A stretch of 52,134 bases of DNA from Chloroflexota bacterium (lineage in GTDB: Bacteria; Chloroflexota; UBA6077; FW602-bin22; JACPRP01): the NCBI GenBank assembly GCA_023480885.1, contig JAMCWX010000073.1:1-52134 (forward strand), in the 5' to 3' direction. A program made the translations under genes and the position numbers. Position 1 is the stretch's first letter, and every line of letters starts with the position of its first letter. The notes below the pieces were generated by a model. That model made no database searches. It had not been told where the DNA came from and saw only the letters and a list, made by a program, of their open reading frames with translations. Below are positions 43,839 to 52,134 of the stretch, piece after piece.

Positions 43839-45233
43839 TTGAGGCTAGCGTTGATCTGGCGACTGGCTAAGACCGCGAAATCGCTGTCACCGAGACTCTT
43901 CGGTGGTCAACCACTTAACCTTGGCTTCTACGGTGTAGCACTCGTTTGCCTCATATTCTTTCTGGCCTCTCCTCCTATTTCGCCACCTGCGCAAGGTACT
44001 GCCAACAGCCAGGCAATTTCGACAAGATACGAAACTGAGCCACAAACGCAACTCGGGCAGTCTGCTCGGGAAGATTCATCAGAACCTTCCGCCGCCTTAT
44101 CCTCAAAAAACAATTCAAGCGCCACTTCTGAACGTGGAGCAACCCGCCCAGCTTCAGCGCCTCCGTCGAAGCCCGATCCAACCGCCAAAACAGTACCGAT
44201 ACTAATGTATCACTATATCAGAGTCAATCCTGATCCTGCCGACGTGATCGGTGCTGGTCTCTCAGTAACGCCCGTCGAGTTTGAGTGGCAGATGCGCTAC
44301 CTCGTCGATAACGGCTATCAGGTGATTGGCCTGACAGAACTCGCCCAGGCTATTAGCAATAACATCTCTCTGCCACCGCGCACCATCGTGCTGACCTTTG
44401 ACGATGGCTATTTCGACTTCTACCAAAACGCGTATCCTGTGCTGAAGCGGTACGATTTGAAAGCAACATCGTTCGTCATCACCGATTTCGTAGGGCGCAA
44501 AGGATACCTCACCTGGGGAGCCATCCAGGAGATGGTGGCAAGCGGATTAGTTACCTTCGGCTCACATACCTTGGACCATCCAGACCTGGCGAGGATATCT
44601 GTTGCTCTAGCTGCCAGAGAGATCAAGGAAAGCAAGCGGTTACTCGAAGATCATCTGGGGACACATGTAACCTTGTTCGCGTACCCGGCAGGACAGTACA
44701 ATCTGGCGGTTATGAAGTTGGTGGAAGAGACGGGATATGTCGCCGCAGTCTCGACGCGATATGGCAATACTCACACTCGCGATGACCTTTTTCGCCTGAA
44801 GCGTATACGCATTGACGGTCGAGACGGGCACGGCGGCTTCATCGCGCGGTTGCGCTACGTCGACTCTGGCGGAGCAGACGTGCCTTACGTCGCCGTCCCC
44901 GCGGCCACAGCGATCCCCACAGCGATCACGAAACCGTTGGCAACGCCGACGCCAAGGCGGACGCCAGCACCTTCGACCACGCCCTCAACTCCCGGCACTA
45001 CCGCCACCGTGCCGAATCTCATTGGATTGTCCGAAGCCGAAGCGCGAGGCCGCCTCAGCGCTGCTGGCATGGAAGCCGGTTACACAAACTATCAGACAGT
45101 CGACGACGTCGCGGCCAACAGTAAGCAGTATTTTCTTTCATTTGCTGTGGGCAGTGTAGTGAGTCAGCAACCTGCACCTGGAACGACGTTGAAAAGAGGC
45201 GAAAGAGTGACTCTGGCAGTCAGAAAGAAGTAA
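43839..45233 (+). CDS. polysaccharide deacetylase with C-terminal PASTA domain
   Basis: 464 residues from TTG 43839; a nearby TTG (43851) is an alternative. One N-terminal membrane helix (about 27-48) and a Ser/Ala-rich linker precede the NodB domain (about 120-340). It holds VLTFDDGYFDFY (metal-binding Asp pair), FGSHTLDHPDLARIS (the two His) and FAYPAGQYN. A Pro/Thr linker leads to a PASTA domain (about 388-464; VPNLIGLSEAEARGRL). It likely removes acetyl groups from cell-wall or extracellular glycans at the surface, with PASTA binding the wall. Confidence 0.9.
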   Translation: MRLALIWRLAKTAKSLSPRLFGGQPLNLGFYGVALVCLIFFLASPPISPPAQGTANSQAISTRYETEPQTQLGQSAREDSSEPSAALSSKNNSSATSERGATRPASAPPSKPDPTAKTVPILMYHYIRVNPDPADVIGAGLSVTPVEFEWQMRYLVDNGYQVIGLTELAQAISNNISLPPRTIVLTFDDGYFDFYQNAYPVLKRYDLKATSFVITDFVGRKGYLTWGAIQEMVASGLVTFGSHTLDHPDLARISVALAAREIKESKRLLEDHLGTHVTLFAYPAGQYNLAVMKLVEETGYVAAVSTRYGNTHTRDDLFRLKRIRIDGRDGHGGFIARLRYVDSGGADVPYVAVPAATAIPTAITKPLATPTPRRTPAPSTTPSTPGTTATVPNLIGLSEAEARGRLSAAGMEAGYTNYQTVDDVAANSKQYFLSFAVGSVVSQQPAPGTTLKRGERVTLAVRKK

Positions 45234-45270
45234 CGCAAGGCATAATTGTTATTCCTCCCACTGGCGATGG

Positions 45271-47478
45271 CTAGGCCAAGAGTGGCTCCATCTCCACAAC
45301 TGGATGATTGACTCGCCTCAAGAAATCCAGCAACTCGTCCTCGGCATTCGCATCGTCTTCCGTAGCTATCTTGTCCACTAGATCAGGGACACCCTCTCTC
45401 TCCGCAGCCCGCTGAAGCAGATCACGAAGCTCCTCTTTGAGGGCTTTCGGCATCCACACCAGGCGGCGAATTCCGCCATCAGCCCTCAGGAACTTCTTAC
45501 TTCCCATATAGAACTTGCTGTGACCGACCATTCCAGGCGTTTGAACTCCACCACCGGCGAGGCCGGCCATAGTCGAGAATTTCATTCCACAAGGAGTCAT
45601 TTCGGGATAGTTGCGATCGACGGTCATGACACCATTTGTCAGTGGAAGCACGACAGAAATGCACTCGAAGCATCCGCACGAGGTCATCGGCGCATCGAGC
45701 ATACTGTACGCGCTGAACTCTTCAATGCCACCGTGTGAGGCGTTCACCACGAATTGGTTGACCCCACTCCATTTGCCACGCTCAGCGTCGATCACTTCAC
45801 CTTTGGGAACCGGTTGGTTGGGGCCTGAGGGGTTGATCTGGGATGCTGCCTTGCCATCCAGCCAGCTCTCCGAACCGCAGAGCCCTGGCCGCTCAGGCGT
45901 GAGGATGCACACGTGGTTCGGCGCAAACGACTGACAAAGCGTGCAGGAATAGAACACGTCAACGCTTTCGTCGGTCAGGTTGGCCAGCCGTTCGTCCCGC
46001 TTGCGGTAGAGATCGCGAGCGCGTCCCATCAGGCTTTCAACATCTTCACGATCAGTGTAGATCGTTACCTGTACTTTGTCTACGATATTGCCAAACTGGT
46101 TGTGATACTGAGCGTGGATAAGCTTGCCGAGGTGCTCGAATCTCAGCCCCTGTGAAGCTGCCTTTCTACCGATGCGCATCCAAACGATGTCCCGCTGGCC
46201 CATATGCTGGACGCCCTCGGCCTGGCCCAGGAAATGGTGAATCTGCCGCTCCAGCACTGGCTCAAAGTCCTCTTGCATTGCCCTACCGCCGATCTCGACG
46301 AGCACCCCGAAGTGGATGCTGGCGCCTGGGGGTATCTGGTCGAGCTCGGGGCCGAGGACAGTCACCTTCCCGTCGACGACGTTGTCGCCAATGATGGTAA
46401 GCTCGCAGGCCGCTGCCTTGGGGCCGCCCAATTCCACGTGCAGGTCCTCGCGGCGGATGCGCTCGCCTTCGAAGGCGGGGCCGTATGCGACAGGCACAGG
46501 CATTTTTGTTACGACGATCTTCAAGCCGCGGACCTCGATGGACCTGGCTACGATTTCGTCGTGCGGAACGTTGGGCACCACGTGCTCGTAGGTGCACACG
46601 CCGCGAGGGAGAATCTCAGGGATCGGCGTGTCGGCGATGGTTGGAAAACCAAAGTTTATTGCTCCCGCCGCCTGAGCGTATTTCTCGTCGTCGACCTCTC
46701 CCAGCGCAATCACGAAAGCGAAGGTTCTGTTCTTGTTATAGAGCAGATTCCGCCGGAAGTCCGCTGGCTTCACTCCGCCAAATGACATCGCCACGCGGGC
46801 AGCAAAACCAAGCGAGAACACGGTCGCGGTGATATCTCGCCCAAAGGGCACCAGTCGCGTTTTCCACCCCAGTTGCACGCCTTCTTCGCGCAACTGTTCG
46901 GCCATACTACGACCATCGCTAGTGGCCGACATAAAGACGTAGAGAAACCTCTCCTGCAGCTCGCGAGCTATTCTCACGGCTATCTCGTTCGTCGGCGCTG
47001 CACCGACGATCGCGGCGAAGCCAGGAGCGGTTCCGTCCACGAATTCTATACCTCGCTTGCGTAGAATCACGTCGTCTGCTGCACCGAGCCAAAAATCGGG
47101 GCCTCGATCAGGACACTCCTCAACGATATTGTATGGGCAGCGGTCATCGATGTACTTGATAGCCTCGATGATCTCGTCAGCCCAAAGCGTTGCCATTCCG
47201 GCGTCGAGGGCCAACCCAAGATAAGGCACCCAGGCGTGTTGCGAAGGTAAAGTCGGAAGGAGAACTTTTGCTCGGTCCAGGACAGGAAACATATCCCGCA
47301 GCTTCCTAACCTCCATCCCTGTCATTGCATAGATGACCGGTAGAAAATAGCCGGTGTTTGGGAGCCCTACTTCCTTCTCTGGCCCATATTGCTCCAGCGC
47401 CTCGCTAAGGCTCTTTTCTGCCCTTGCTACTATCTTATGCGCGCCGCGGATAGCGGCGGAGCAAATGATTTTCGACAT
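45271..47478 (-). CDS. acsB: acetyl-CoA synthase (CO-methylating), ACS subunit
   Basis: 735 residues, the length of bacterial AcsB with its N-terminal CODH-binding domain. The A-cluster cysteines are present: CTLCQSFAPNHVCILT, GLCGS and the CGC motif in MTSCGCFEC that binds the distal nickel. The enzyme joins CO, a methyl group from the corrinoid protein and CoA to acetyl-CoA in the Wood-Ljungdahl pathway. It starts 14 bases after cooS (AGAGGTGAT site) and forms an operon with it. The corrinoid protein genes (acsCD) and acsE are not in the window. Confidence 0.95.
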   Translation of the reverse strand: MSKIICSAAIRGAHKIVARAEKSLSEALEQYGPEKEVGLPNTGYFLPVIYAMTGMEVRKLRDMFPVLDRAKVLLPTLPSQHAWVPYLGLALDAGMATLWADEIIEAIKYIDDRCPYNIVEECPDRGPDFWLGAADDVILRKRGIEFVDGTAPGFAAIVGAAPTNEIAVRIARELQERFLYVFMSATSDGRSMAEQLREEGVQLGWKTRLVPFGRDITATVFSLGFAARVAMSFGGVKPADFRRNLLYNKNRTFAFVIALGEVDDEKYAQAAGAINFGFPTIADTPIPEILPRGVCTYEHVVPNVPHDEIVARSIEVRGLKIVVTKMPVPVAYGPAFEGERIRREDLHVELGGPKAAACELTIIGDNVVDGKVTVLGPELDQIPPGASIHFGVLVEIGGRAMQEDFEPVLERQIHHFLGQAEGVQHMGQRDIVWMRIGRKAASQGLRFEHLGKLIHAQYHNQFGNIVDKVQVTIYTDREDVESLMGRARDLYRKRDERLANLTDESVDVFYSCTLCQSFAPNHVCILTPERPGLCGSESWLDGKAASQINPSGPNQPVPKGEVIDAERGKWSGVNQFVVNASHGGIEEFSAYSMLDAPMTSCGCFECISVVLPLTNGVMTVDRNYPEMTPCGMKFSTMAGLAGGGVQTPGMVGHSKFYMGSKKFLRADGGIRRLVWMPKALKEELRDLLQRAAEREGVPDLVDKIATEDDANAEDELLDFLRRVNHPVVEMEPLLA

Positions 47479-47492
47479 TCATATCACCTCTC

Positions 47493-49466
47493 TTATTCGC
47501 CCAACTCGCGCCTCATCGCCATGTCGAACAGAACCCGCTCTCTTCTTTCGTGGATACCCAGCGCCCGGCGCTTCTTGTCGATATGGTCTATCATCAAGCT
47601 GGCTACTTCGGCCGGAGTGTCCGCGTGCGCCCACTTACCACCTGTGATCGCCTCGTAGTCCTCGAACAGGTACTTCTGGAACTCCTTGCTTCCTTCGATG
47701 TGGAGTTTGGGGCGGAACACGACAAGCACGCCGTAGTCCGCAAAGTACTGTCCTATAGTCAGGGCTTTGGCATCTATCCATTCTGGCGCTGCGCCTGCCA
47801 CTGGCAAATCGCTGATGTCGTCGCCCAATCCCCCTTCTGCTGCCATCTCAGCCAAAGCCACCAACAACCGGCTGTTGTCCACACAGGAGCCGACGTGCAG
47901 GACCGGAGGTATGCCCAACGCTTCACATATCGATTGAAGGCCAGAGCCAGCCAGCCTTTGGGCCTCGGGAAGCAGGAGTCCCGTCTTGCCACACGTCGAT
48001 GCGGAGCAACCAGTCTGCGCAACCAGAACGTCGTTGGCAATGAGCTCACGAACGAGTTCCTCGTGAGCAGCTCCTGCTCTGGCGCCGTTGCGAATTACAG
48101 GGCTGTCGCATCCCACCACTGCGGCCACGCCCCTTATCCGACCGTCGATGATAGCATCGTTCAATGGTCGATATGAGGCCCTAAAGGATCCACCCATCAT
48201 ATACTTGGTATATTCAAAGCTGAACCCGGCCACAATTTGGCTATCCTGATCGGGGATCAGGACACGATCGGTCCTATTGGGGTAGTTCGTGATAGCCGTG
48301 CGGTAGATCTCTTTCACCGTGCTGGCTACACGCGTTGGCTCGAACTCGATGAAAAGCGAGCCTGGGATTCGGCATTTGTTGGACGTGGTGATGACTTTGG
48401 TATGGTATCGCTGCGCCACAACGGGTAGTGTCTCTAGGACGCACTGGTAATCCACGACCATGGCGTCGACTACACCCGTGGCGATAACTAACTCTTGCTG
48501 GGCGAAGTTGCCGACGAGAGGGACCCCGTGGCGTGTGAGAAGCTCGTTGGCGGTGCAGCACATACCGACAACATTAACACCCTTGGCCCCGACCTCTTCA
48601 CACATTCGCAGCACCTCGGGAGCGGTGGCATAATCGACGAGAGGATCAGAGAGCAAAGGCTCGTGTCCGTGGACAACTATGTTGACGTAATCCGCGTCCA
48701 GGACGCCGAAGTCTAGTTTGCCGGCCTGGGGGTTGGGAGTGCTGAAGAGGATATCCTGAAGCTCAGTCGCTATCATTGATCCGCCCCATCCATCGGCCAA
48801 CGCCGTGCGGGATGCCTGGCGCATCAGGTTCTTGTAATCCTGATCCATGCCCATATTTGTCCGGTGCATAGCTTCGACCACCTCGCGATCGACCCCCCGA
48901 GGCACTATGCCCATCTGCCGCCATAGCTGCAATCGTTTAGCTGGCACCCGTTTCACAAGGGCCATCTCGCCGTGTTGCTGGCTGAACTGATTGAGAGCTA
49001 CAATCCCAACTTGCTCGGCTATGTCGTTGGTCTGCATGCCCTGGACGTTAACCCCAAGATCCGCCGCCAGGGCGTAAAGTTTGGTGAAATCCTTAATCTG
49101 GTAACCGGCTGCCTCGCCTCTTGCGACCTTGAGGAACGTTTCCGCGATAGATCGACCGTGGTCGGAGTGGCAGGCGCATCCCTGAGCAATCATCTTGGTG
49201 AAACTGCGCGCCACTATGGTTGGCACACTGGCGCCGCACACCCCTCGAAACCTGTCAGGGCGATCTTCATTTAGCCGGCACGGTCCCATAGAGCACGTAT
49301 TGCAGCACACCCCATCTGTTCCAATTGGGCACGGCTTTATGATGGTGCTGCGGTCCCAGGCGGTTTGCACCCCGTCCTCGCGTGCTTTTCTCAAAACGAT
49401 CGCCGTTCCCCAGGAGTTCGTTACTTCAGAGTAACCTTCGGGAAACTCTCGTTCGATGCTTGCCAT
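47493..49466 (-). CDS. cooS: Ni-dependent CO dehydrogenase catalytic subunit
   Basis: 657 residues. The N-terminal Cys-rich region (CPIGTDGVCCNTCSMGPC, then CGA and CACH) holds the B and D [4Fe-4S] clusters. C-cluster ligands follow in VNIVVHGHEPL, VVGMCCTANE, VDYQC, AQTGCSAS and HVGSCVDNSR. It interconverts CO and CO2 and, with AcsB next door, forms the bifunctional CODH/ACS (also called acsA). AAGGAG precedes the ATG. The promoter region shows direct and inverted repeats that suggest dedicated regulation. Confidence 0.96.
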   Translation of the reverse strand: MASIEREFPEGYSEVTNSWGTAIVLRKAREDGVQTAWDRSTIIKPCPIGTDGVCCNTCSMGPCRLNEDRPDRFRGVCGASVPTIVARSFTKMIAQGCACHSDHGRSIAETFLKVARGEAAGYQIKDFTKLYALAADLGVNVQGMQTNDIAEQVGIVALNQFSQQHGEMALVKRVPAKRLQLWRQMGIVPRGVDREVVEAMHRTNMGMDQDYKNLMRQASRTALADGWGGSMIATELQDILFSTPNPQAGKLDFGVLDADYVNIVVHGHEPLLSDPLVDYATAPEVLRMCEEVGAKGVNVVGMCCTANELLTRHGVPLVGNFAQQELVIATGVVDAMVVDYQCVLETLPVVAQRYHTKVITTSNKCRIPGSLFIEFEPTRVASTVKEIYRTAITNYPNRTDRVLIPDQDSQIVAGFSFEYTKYMMGGSFRASYRPLNDAIIDGRIRGVAAVVGCDSPVIRNGARAGAAHEELVRELIANDVLVAQTGCSASTCGKTGLLLPEAQRLAGSGLQSICEALGIPPVLHVGSCVDNSRLLVALAEMAAEGGLGDDISDLPVAGAAPEWIDAKALTIGQYFADYGVLVVFRPKLHIEGSKEFQKYLFEDYEAITGGKWAHADTPAEVASLMIDHIDKKRRALGIHERRERVLFDMAMRRELGE

Positions 49467-49514
49467 AATCTTACTCCTTGCTCTGCGCTGAACCTGTGCA
49501 TAGTTGAAACTTCA

Positions 49515-49546
49515 GTAACTATCGGTAACTAAATAATAATAGTTAC
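49515..49546 (-). promoter_or_regulatory. GTAACTA operator cluster in the CODH/ACS leader
   Basis: GTAACTA occurs at 49515-49521 and 49525-49531, and its inverse TAGTTAC at 49540-49546, immediately downstream of the predicted transcription start (about 49547). The inverted pair is separated by 8 bases. Position +1 to +33 suits a repressor site or a 5' hairpin. Confidence 0.55.
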
Positions 49547-49553
49547 GATTAGC

Positions 49554-49582
49554 AATTTATCACAGGGCCTCGGCATTGTCAA
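49554..49582 (-). promoter_or_regulatory. promoter of the cooS-acsB operon
   Basis: On the minus strand a perfect TTGACA (49577-49582), 17 bases and TAAATT (49554-49559). The leader is about 80 bases long. Confidence 0.7.
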
Positions 49583-49618
49583 GTATTCGCCTCGCTAAGT
49601 GTATTCGCCTCGCTAAAG
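49583..49618 (-). repeat. two abutting 18-bp direct repeats upstream of the cooS promoter
   Basis: GTATTCGCCTCGCTAAGT (49583-49600) and GTATTCGCCTCGCTAAAG (49601-49618) share 16 of 18 bases and touch the -35 box. The placement suggests tandem activator sites. Confidence 0.65.
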
Positions 49619-49635
49619 CCTTATTAAAGTAATGC

Positions 49636-49662
49636 TAAAGAAAACGGGGACGATGTCGATAA
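49636..49662 (+). promoter_or_regulatory. sigma-28-like promoter of the HD-GYP gene
   Basis: TAAA (49636-49639), 15 bases, GTCGATAA (49655-49662), identical in both boxes and spacing to the chemoreceptor promoter at 8990-9016. Confidence 0.55.
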
Positions 49663-49837
49663 TATAAGTGTTCACTCGACATCACCGCGAGGGGCGTGAT
49701 ATGCTTCGCGCCATTATTGCGGCGTTGTCTTGTTATCCGAGTCCCACTCTGATACGTGCCTGAATGCGATCCGGACATCAATTGCGCCTGACAGGCAACA
49801 CACTGCATTAGAGACGCGGAGAGAAGCGCAGCGCAGA

Positions 49838-51250
49838 ATGATTAAACAGCCGTTGGTCCCATTATCCGACATGATCATGTGCCTATCTGACGTCGTGGAT
49901 TTGGTCAGCCCAGCGGTGGCCAACCATCACAAACAAGTTGCTTACATCGCTTCCACGCTAGGTGCGGAACTGGGCCTGCCTGCAGAACGGCAAAGAGAAC
50001 TGGTGCTGGCGGGTGCGGTACACGATATCGGCGCCATTTCCGTCAGAGAAAGGATGGGTGCGCTTCAGTTTGAAGTAGACACGCCGTCTCAGCACACAGA
50101 GCTAGGGTATTCGCTTCTTAAGACGTTCGTACCCTTAGTCAAGGTGGCTGACCTGGTGCGATTCCACCATACCCATTGGAACCAGGGCAACTGTGCTAAG
50201 GCTCCGTGCCAACCAGTGTCCATCGGTGCCCATATCCTGCATCTGGCCGACCGAGTGGCTGCTCTTTTGAACAAACAGCAAGAGGTGCTTGGCCAAGCCA
50301 GGGCCATTTGCGACAGGATCGCAGAGCAATCCGGCAGAATGTTCATGCCAGAGCTAGTCTATGCTTTCACGCGTTTGGCCGAAAAGGAGTATTTCTGGCT
50401 TGATGTAACATCGCCGACGTTGGGCTCAATTCTACGCAGACAGTTAAGATCGGAAACCCTTGAATTGGATATGGATGGCCTTGTTGATTTCGCCGCGCTG
50501 CTTTCCAGGATCATCGATTTCAGGAGCCCATTCACTGCCACTCACTCCAGTGGCGTGGCAGCTAGCGCCGAATCGCTGGCCAGGCTTGTCGGGTTTTCCG
50601 AGAGCGAATGTAAGATGATGAGATTCGCGGGTTGTCTTCACGACCTGGGGAAACTCGCTGTGCCAACAGAAATCCTGGAGAAGCCAGCAAGGCTAACTGA
50701 GGATGAGTTCAATATCGTACGGAGGCACACTTTTTACACTTACCGCGCCCTCGAGCATATCGACGACATTAGCACTGTTAATTGCTGGGCTTCCTTTCAT
50801 CACGAACGCATGGATGGAAAGGGCTATCCATTTCATATCAAGGGCCAGGACCTGCTGTTAGGATCTCGAATAATGGCAGTTGCCGATGTCTTCACCGCGA
50901 TCACCGAGGACCGGCCGTACAGGGAGGCAATGCCGAACGACAGAGCGCTGCGGACTTTGCAACAGATGGCTGACGATTCGATATTGGATTCCCACATGGT
51001 ATCACTGCTGAAACTTCACTTCGATGAGATCAACTCCTTGCGTATGGCTGCTCAGGCAACAAAGCGCCTAGCGTACGACGAAATCATGAACGACCTGGAT
51101 GTAGCTAATCGACGAGGTAACGATAACCCTGCGTGGCTTGCGTTCAATTGCGGGTCGCAAAGCACAACTGCGCTGGGAGGTGGCGTTGAGATCACCAGCG
51201 ATGGTGGTCTTGGCGAACAAAGTAAATTACTACAAGTGGGGGGGAATTGA
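49838..51250 (+). CDS. tandem HD / HD-GYP phosphodiesterase-like protein
   Basis: 470 residues from ATG 49838 (GGAGA upstream). A TTG at 49730 is possible but lacks a ribosome binding site. The N-terminal half (about 20-200) is an HD domain that keeps GAVHDIGAIS and HTELGYSLL but has no GYP loop (HHTHWNQGNCAKAP instead), so it may be a sensory or degenerate copy. The second half (about 235-430) is a full HD-GYP domain: FAGCLHDLGKLAVP and HHERMDGKGYPF. It is predicted to degrade c-di-GMP. It is followed after one base by a bacteriohemerythrin gene. Confidence 0.88.
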   Translation: MIKQPLVPLSDMIMCLSDVVDLVSPAVANHHKQVAYIASTLGAELGLPAERQRELVLAGAVHDIGAISVRERMGALQFEVDTPSQHTELGYSLLKTFVPLVKVADLVRFHHTHWNQGNCAKAPCQPVSIGAHILHLADRVAALLNKQQEVLGQARAICDRIAEQSGRMFMPELVYAFTRLAEKEYFWLDVTSPTLGSILRRQLRSETLELDMDGLVDFAALLSRIIDFRSPFTATHSSGVAASAESLARLVGFSESECKMMRFAGCLHDLGKLAVPTEILEKPARLTEDEFNIVRRHTFYTYRALEHIDDISTVNCWASFHHERMDGKGYPFHIKGQDLLLGSRIMAVADVFTAITEDRPYREAMPNDRALRTLQQMADDSILDSHMVSLLKLHFDEINSLRMAAQATKRLAYDEIMNDLDVANRRGNDNPAWLAFNCGSQSTTALGGGVEITSDGGLGEQSKLLQVGGN

Positions 51251-51251
51251 C

Positions 51252-51656
51252 GTGGCATTTGCGTGGAGACCGGACCTATCGGTAGGCTTTGACGAGATCG
51301 ATGACCAGCACAAGGAGTTGTTTGCCAGAGTTAACACGCTTCTGGAAGCGACGTCTCAAGGAAAAGGCAAGGAAGCGGTCGGCAGGACAATCAGTTACCT
51401 GGGACAATATGTGGCAAGCCATTTTGGGACGGAAGAGAGGCATATGGCGAGGTCGCAATACCCGGAGGTTTCGTCGCATAAGGCACAGCACGTCCAGTTC
51501 ACGAACGAATTCTCTACGATCAAGAAAAAGTTCGAGGCAGAGGGGCCCACTTCTCAGCTAACCATACTTATCCAGCGCCAAGTGTGCGACTGGCTGATAA
51601 ACCACATCGGAAAGACGGACAAGGCATTGGGAGCATTCTTACGTGCCAAGGCGTAG
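51252..51656 (+). CDS. bacteriohemerythrin
   Basis: 134 residues from GTG 51252 (GGGGGG 7 bases upstream). The longer open frame overlaps the HD-GYP gene. The ligands of the diiron site are visible in the expected order: DDQHKELF, SHFGTEERHM, HKAQHVQF and INHIGKTDKAL. It reversibly binds O2 and probably senses, stores or delivers it. The spacing of one base after the tandem HD-GYP gene suggests co-expression and an O2-linked c-di-GMP response. Confidence 0.9.
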   Translation: MAFAWRPDLSVGFDEIDDQHKELFARVNTLLEATSQGKGKEAVGRTISYLGQYVASHFGTEERHMARSQYPEVSSHKAQHVQFTNEFSTIKKKFEAEGPTSQLTILIQRQVCDWLINHIGKTDKALGAFLRAKA

Positions 51657-51725
51657 CGCTATGCTGTCAGAGTCACGGATTGCATAGTTGTCGCCGCAAG
51701 CCATCGGTTTCTCTCTTGCTCTGCT

Positions 51726-51790
51726 GCGCGGTGCAGTCGATGGGGCCAATTGTCTTCGACAACAATCTCGACTGCACCGCGCGCAATTTT
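51726..51790 (+). terminator. large 15-bp hairpin behind the hemerythrin gene
   Basis: GCGCGGTGCAGTCGA (51726-51740) pairs perfectly with 51768-51782. An inner TTGTC-ttc-GACAA stem lies within the loop, and GCAATTTT follows. It sits between convergent genes and probably ends the HD-GYP/hemerythrin transcript, although its size is unusual. Confidence 0.5.
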
Positions 51791-51846
51791 CGCTCTGTTG
51801 GCGGCTGCCGCCTGCTTAGAATCTATGTTCGGCAATAACTGAAAGC

Positions 51847-52134
51847 TCATAAAGAGAGGCTGAAGTAGAAAGTACTACCTTTGCCCTCCTCGCTCTCAAA
51901 CCACATCCTGCCGCCGTGTCGCGAAATGATCTCCCTGGATATGTACAGCCCCACGCCCATTCCGCCATAATCATATGGCGTATCGGTATGGGCACGGTAG
52001 AAGCGTTGGAAGATACGGGCTTGTTTCTCTTTTGGAATGCCCACGCCACAGTCCCTGACCGAAACGACCGCCTCACGCTCCTGAACGTTCACCGCCACGT
52101 CGACGTCGCCACCCTGTGGCGAATATCTGATGGC
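51847..52134 (-). CDS. sensor histidine kinase, C-terminal part
   Basis: The frame is open to the window edge (95 codons visible plus stop) and continues beyond it. The visible part is a HATPase domain: AIRYSPQGGDVDV (end of the N-box), DCGVGIPKEKQARIFQRFYR (G1/F box), GGMGVGLYISREIISRHGG (G2 box) and GKGSTFYFSL. The kinase class and sensor domain lie outside the window. Confidence 0.9.
   Translation of the reverse strand, partial: AIRYSPQGGDVDVAVNVQEREAVVSVRDCGVGIPKEKQARIFQRFYRAHTDTPYDYGGMGVGLYISREIISRHGGRMWFESEEGKGSTFYFSLSL

Noticed and set aside
43548..43842. Overlapping open frames on both strands (89 and 92 codons)
   Set aside because: No ribosome binding site, no family signal, and they overlap the promoter of the deacetylase gene.

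Overview
The window looks like a chromosomal segment of an anaerobic or facultatively anaerobic member of the Chloroflexota. This placement is an inference. It rests on the bacterial-type CO dehydrogenase/acetyl-CoA synthase pair, secreted proteins with Pro/Thr linkers and a YLP-type motif, WD/GYP-type surface repeats fused to a CAP domain, a deacetylase-PASTA fusion, and many TTG/GTG starts with strong GGAGG ribosome binding sites. No 16S or ribosomal protein gene is present to settle it.

Layout. (1) 1-4.85 kb is an accessory, phage- or ICE-like block. It holds tightly overlapping small genes on the minus strand, a candidate small RNA, an XRE regulator facing a second XRE regulator plus ImmA/IrrE peptidase, and small secreted or membrane proteins. 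It ends at the 3' half of a tRNA-Lys, which is a typical integrase attachment site. (2) 4.85-5.63 kb is gene debris: a decayed hicB 3' end and a frameshifted unknown gene. (3) 5.6-13.1 kb is a surface and signalling block: CAP-domain exoprotein, PAS-PAS-HD-GYP, chemoreceptor, Cache-HAMP-GGDEF. (4) 13.4-22.6 kb holds two separated parts of a periplasmic nitrate reductase system (napA-napB; ferredoxin, DUF2249, broken napH-like gene). Each is preceded by the same 93-bp element. yhhQ, a predicted nuclease, a CNNM/CorC protein and prs lie between them. (5) 22.7-26.6 kb encodes a three-subunit xanthine dehydrogenase-family molybdoenzyme. (6) 26.6-28.9 kb carries a conserved unknown gene and a decayed second cooS behind a promoter with a CRP-type site. 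(7) 29.0-37.5 kb is a secA-moxR-DUF58-transglutaminase-ilvA run. (8) 37.5-45.2 kb holds galU, an AI-2E-family permease, an amidohydrolase, recJ, small unknown genes and a polysaccharide deacetylase. (9) 45.3-49.5 kb is the intact cooS-acsB operon with an elaborate promoter. (10) 49.6-52.1 kb holds a tandem HD/HD-GYP protein, a bacteriohemerythrin and the end of a histidine kinase.

How it fits together. CODH/ACS indicates CO/CO2 metabolism by the Wood-Ljungdahl route. Nap and the xanthine dehydrogenase-type enzyme both need molybdopterin. Several c-di-GMP enzymes (HD-GYP x2, GGDEF), a chemoreceptor and an O2-binding hemerythrin suggest behavioural responses to redox conditions. The most notable material is regulatory: a duplicated 93-bp nap leader with a palindrome at about -41.5, two matching sigma-28-like promoters, two attenuator-like leaders (GGDEF gene and prs), and the structured CODH/ACS promoter.
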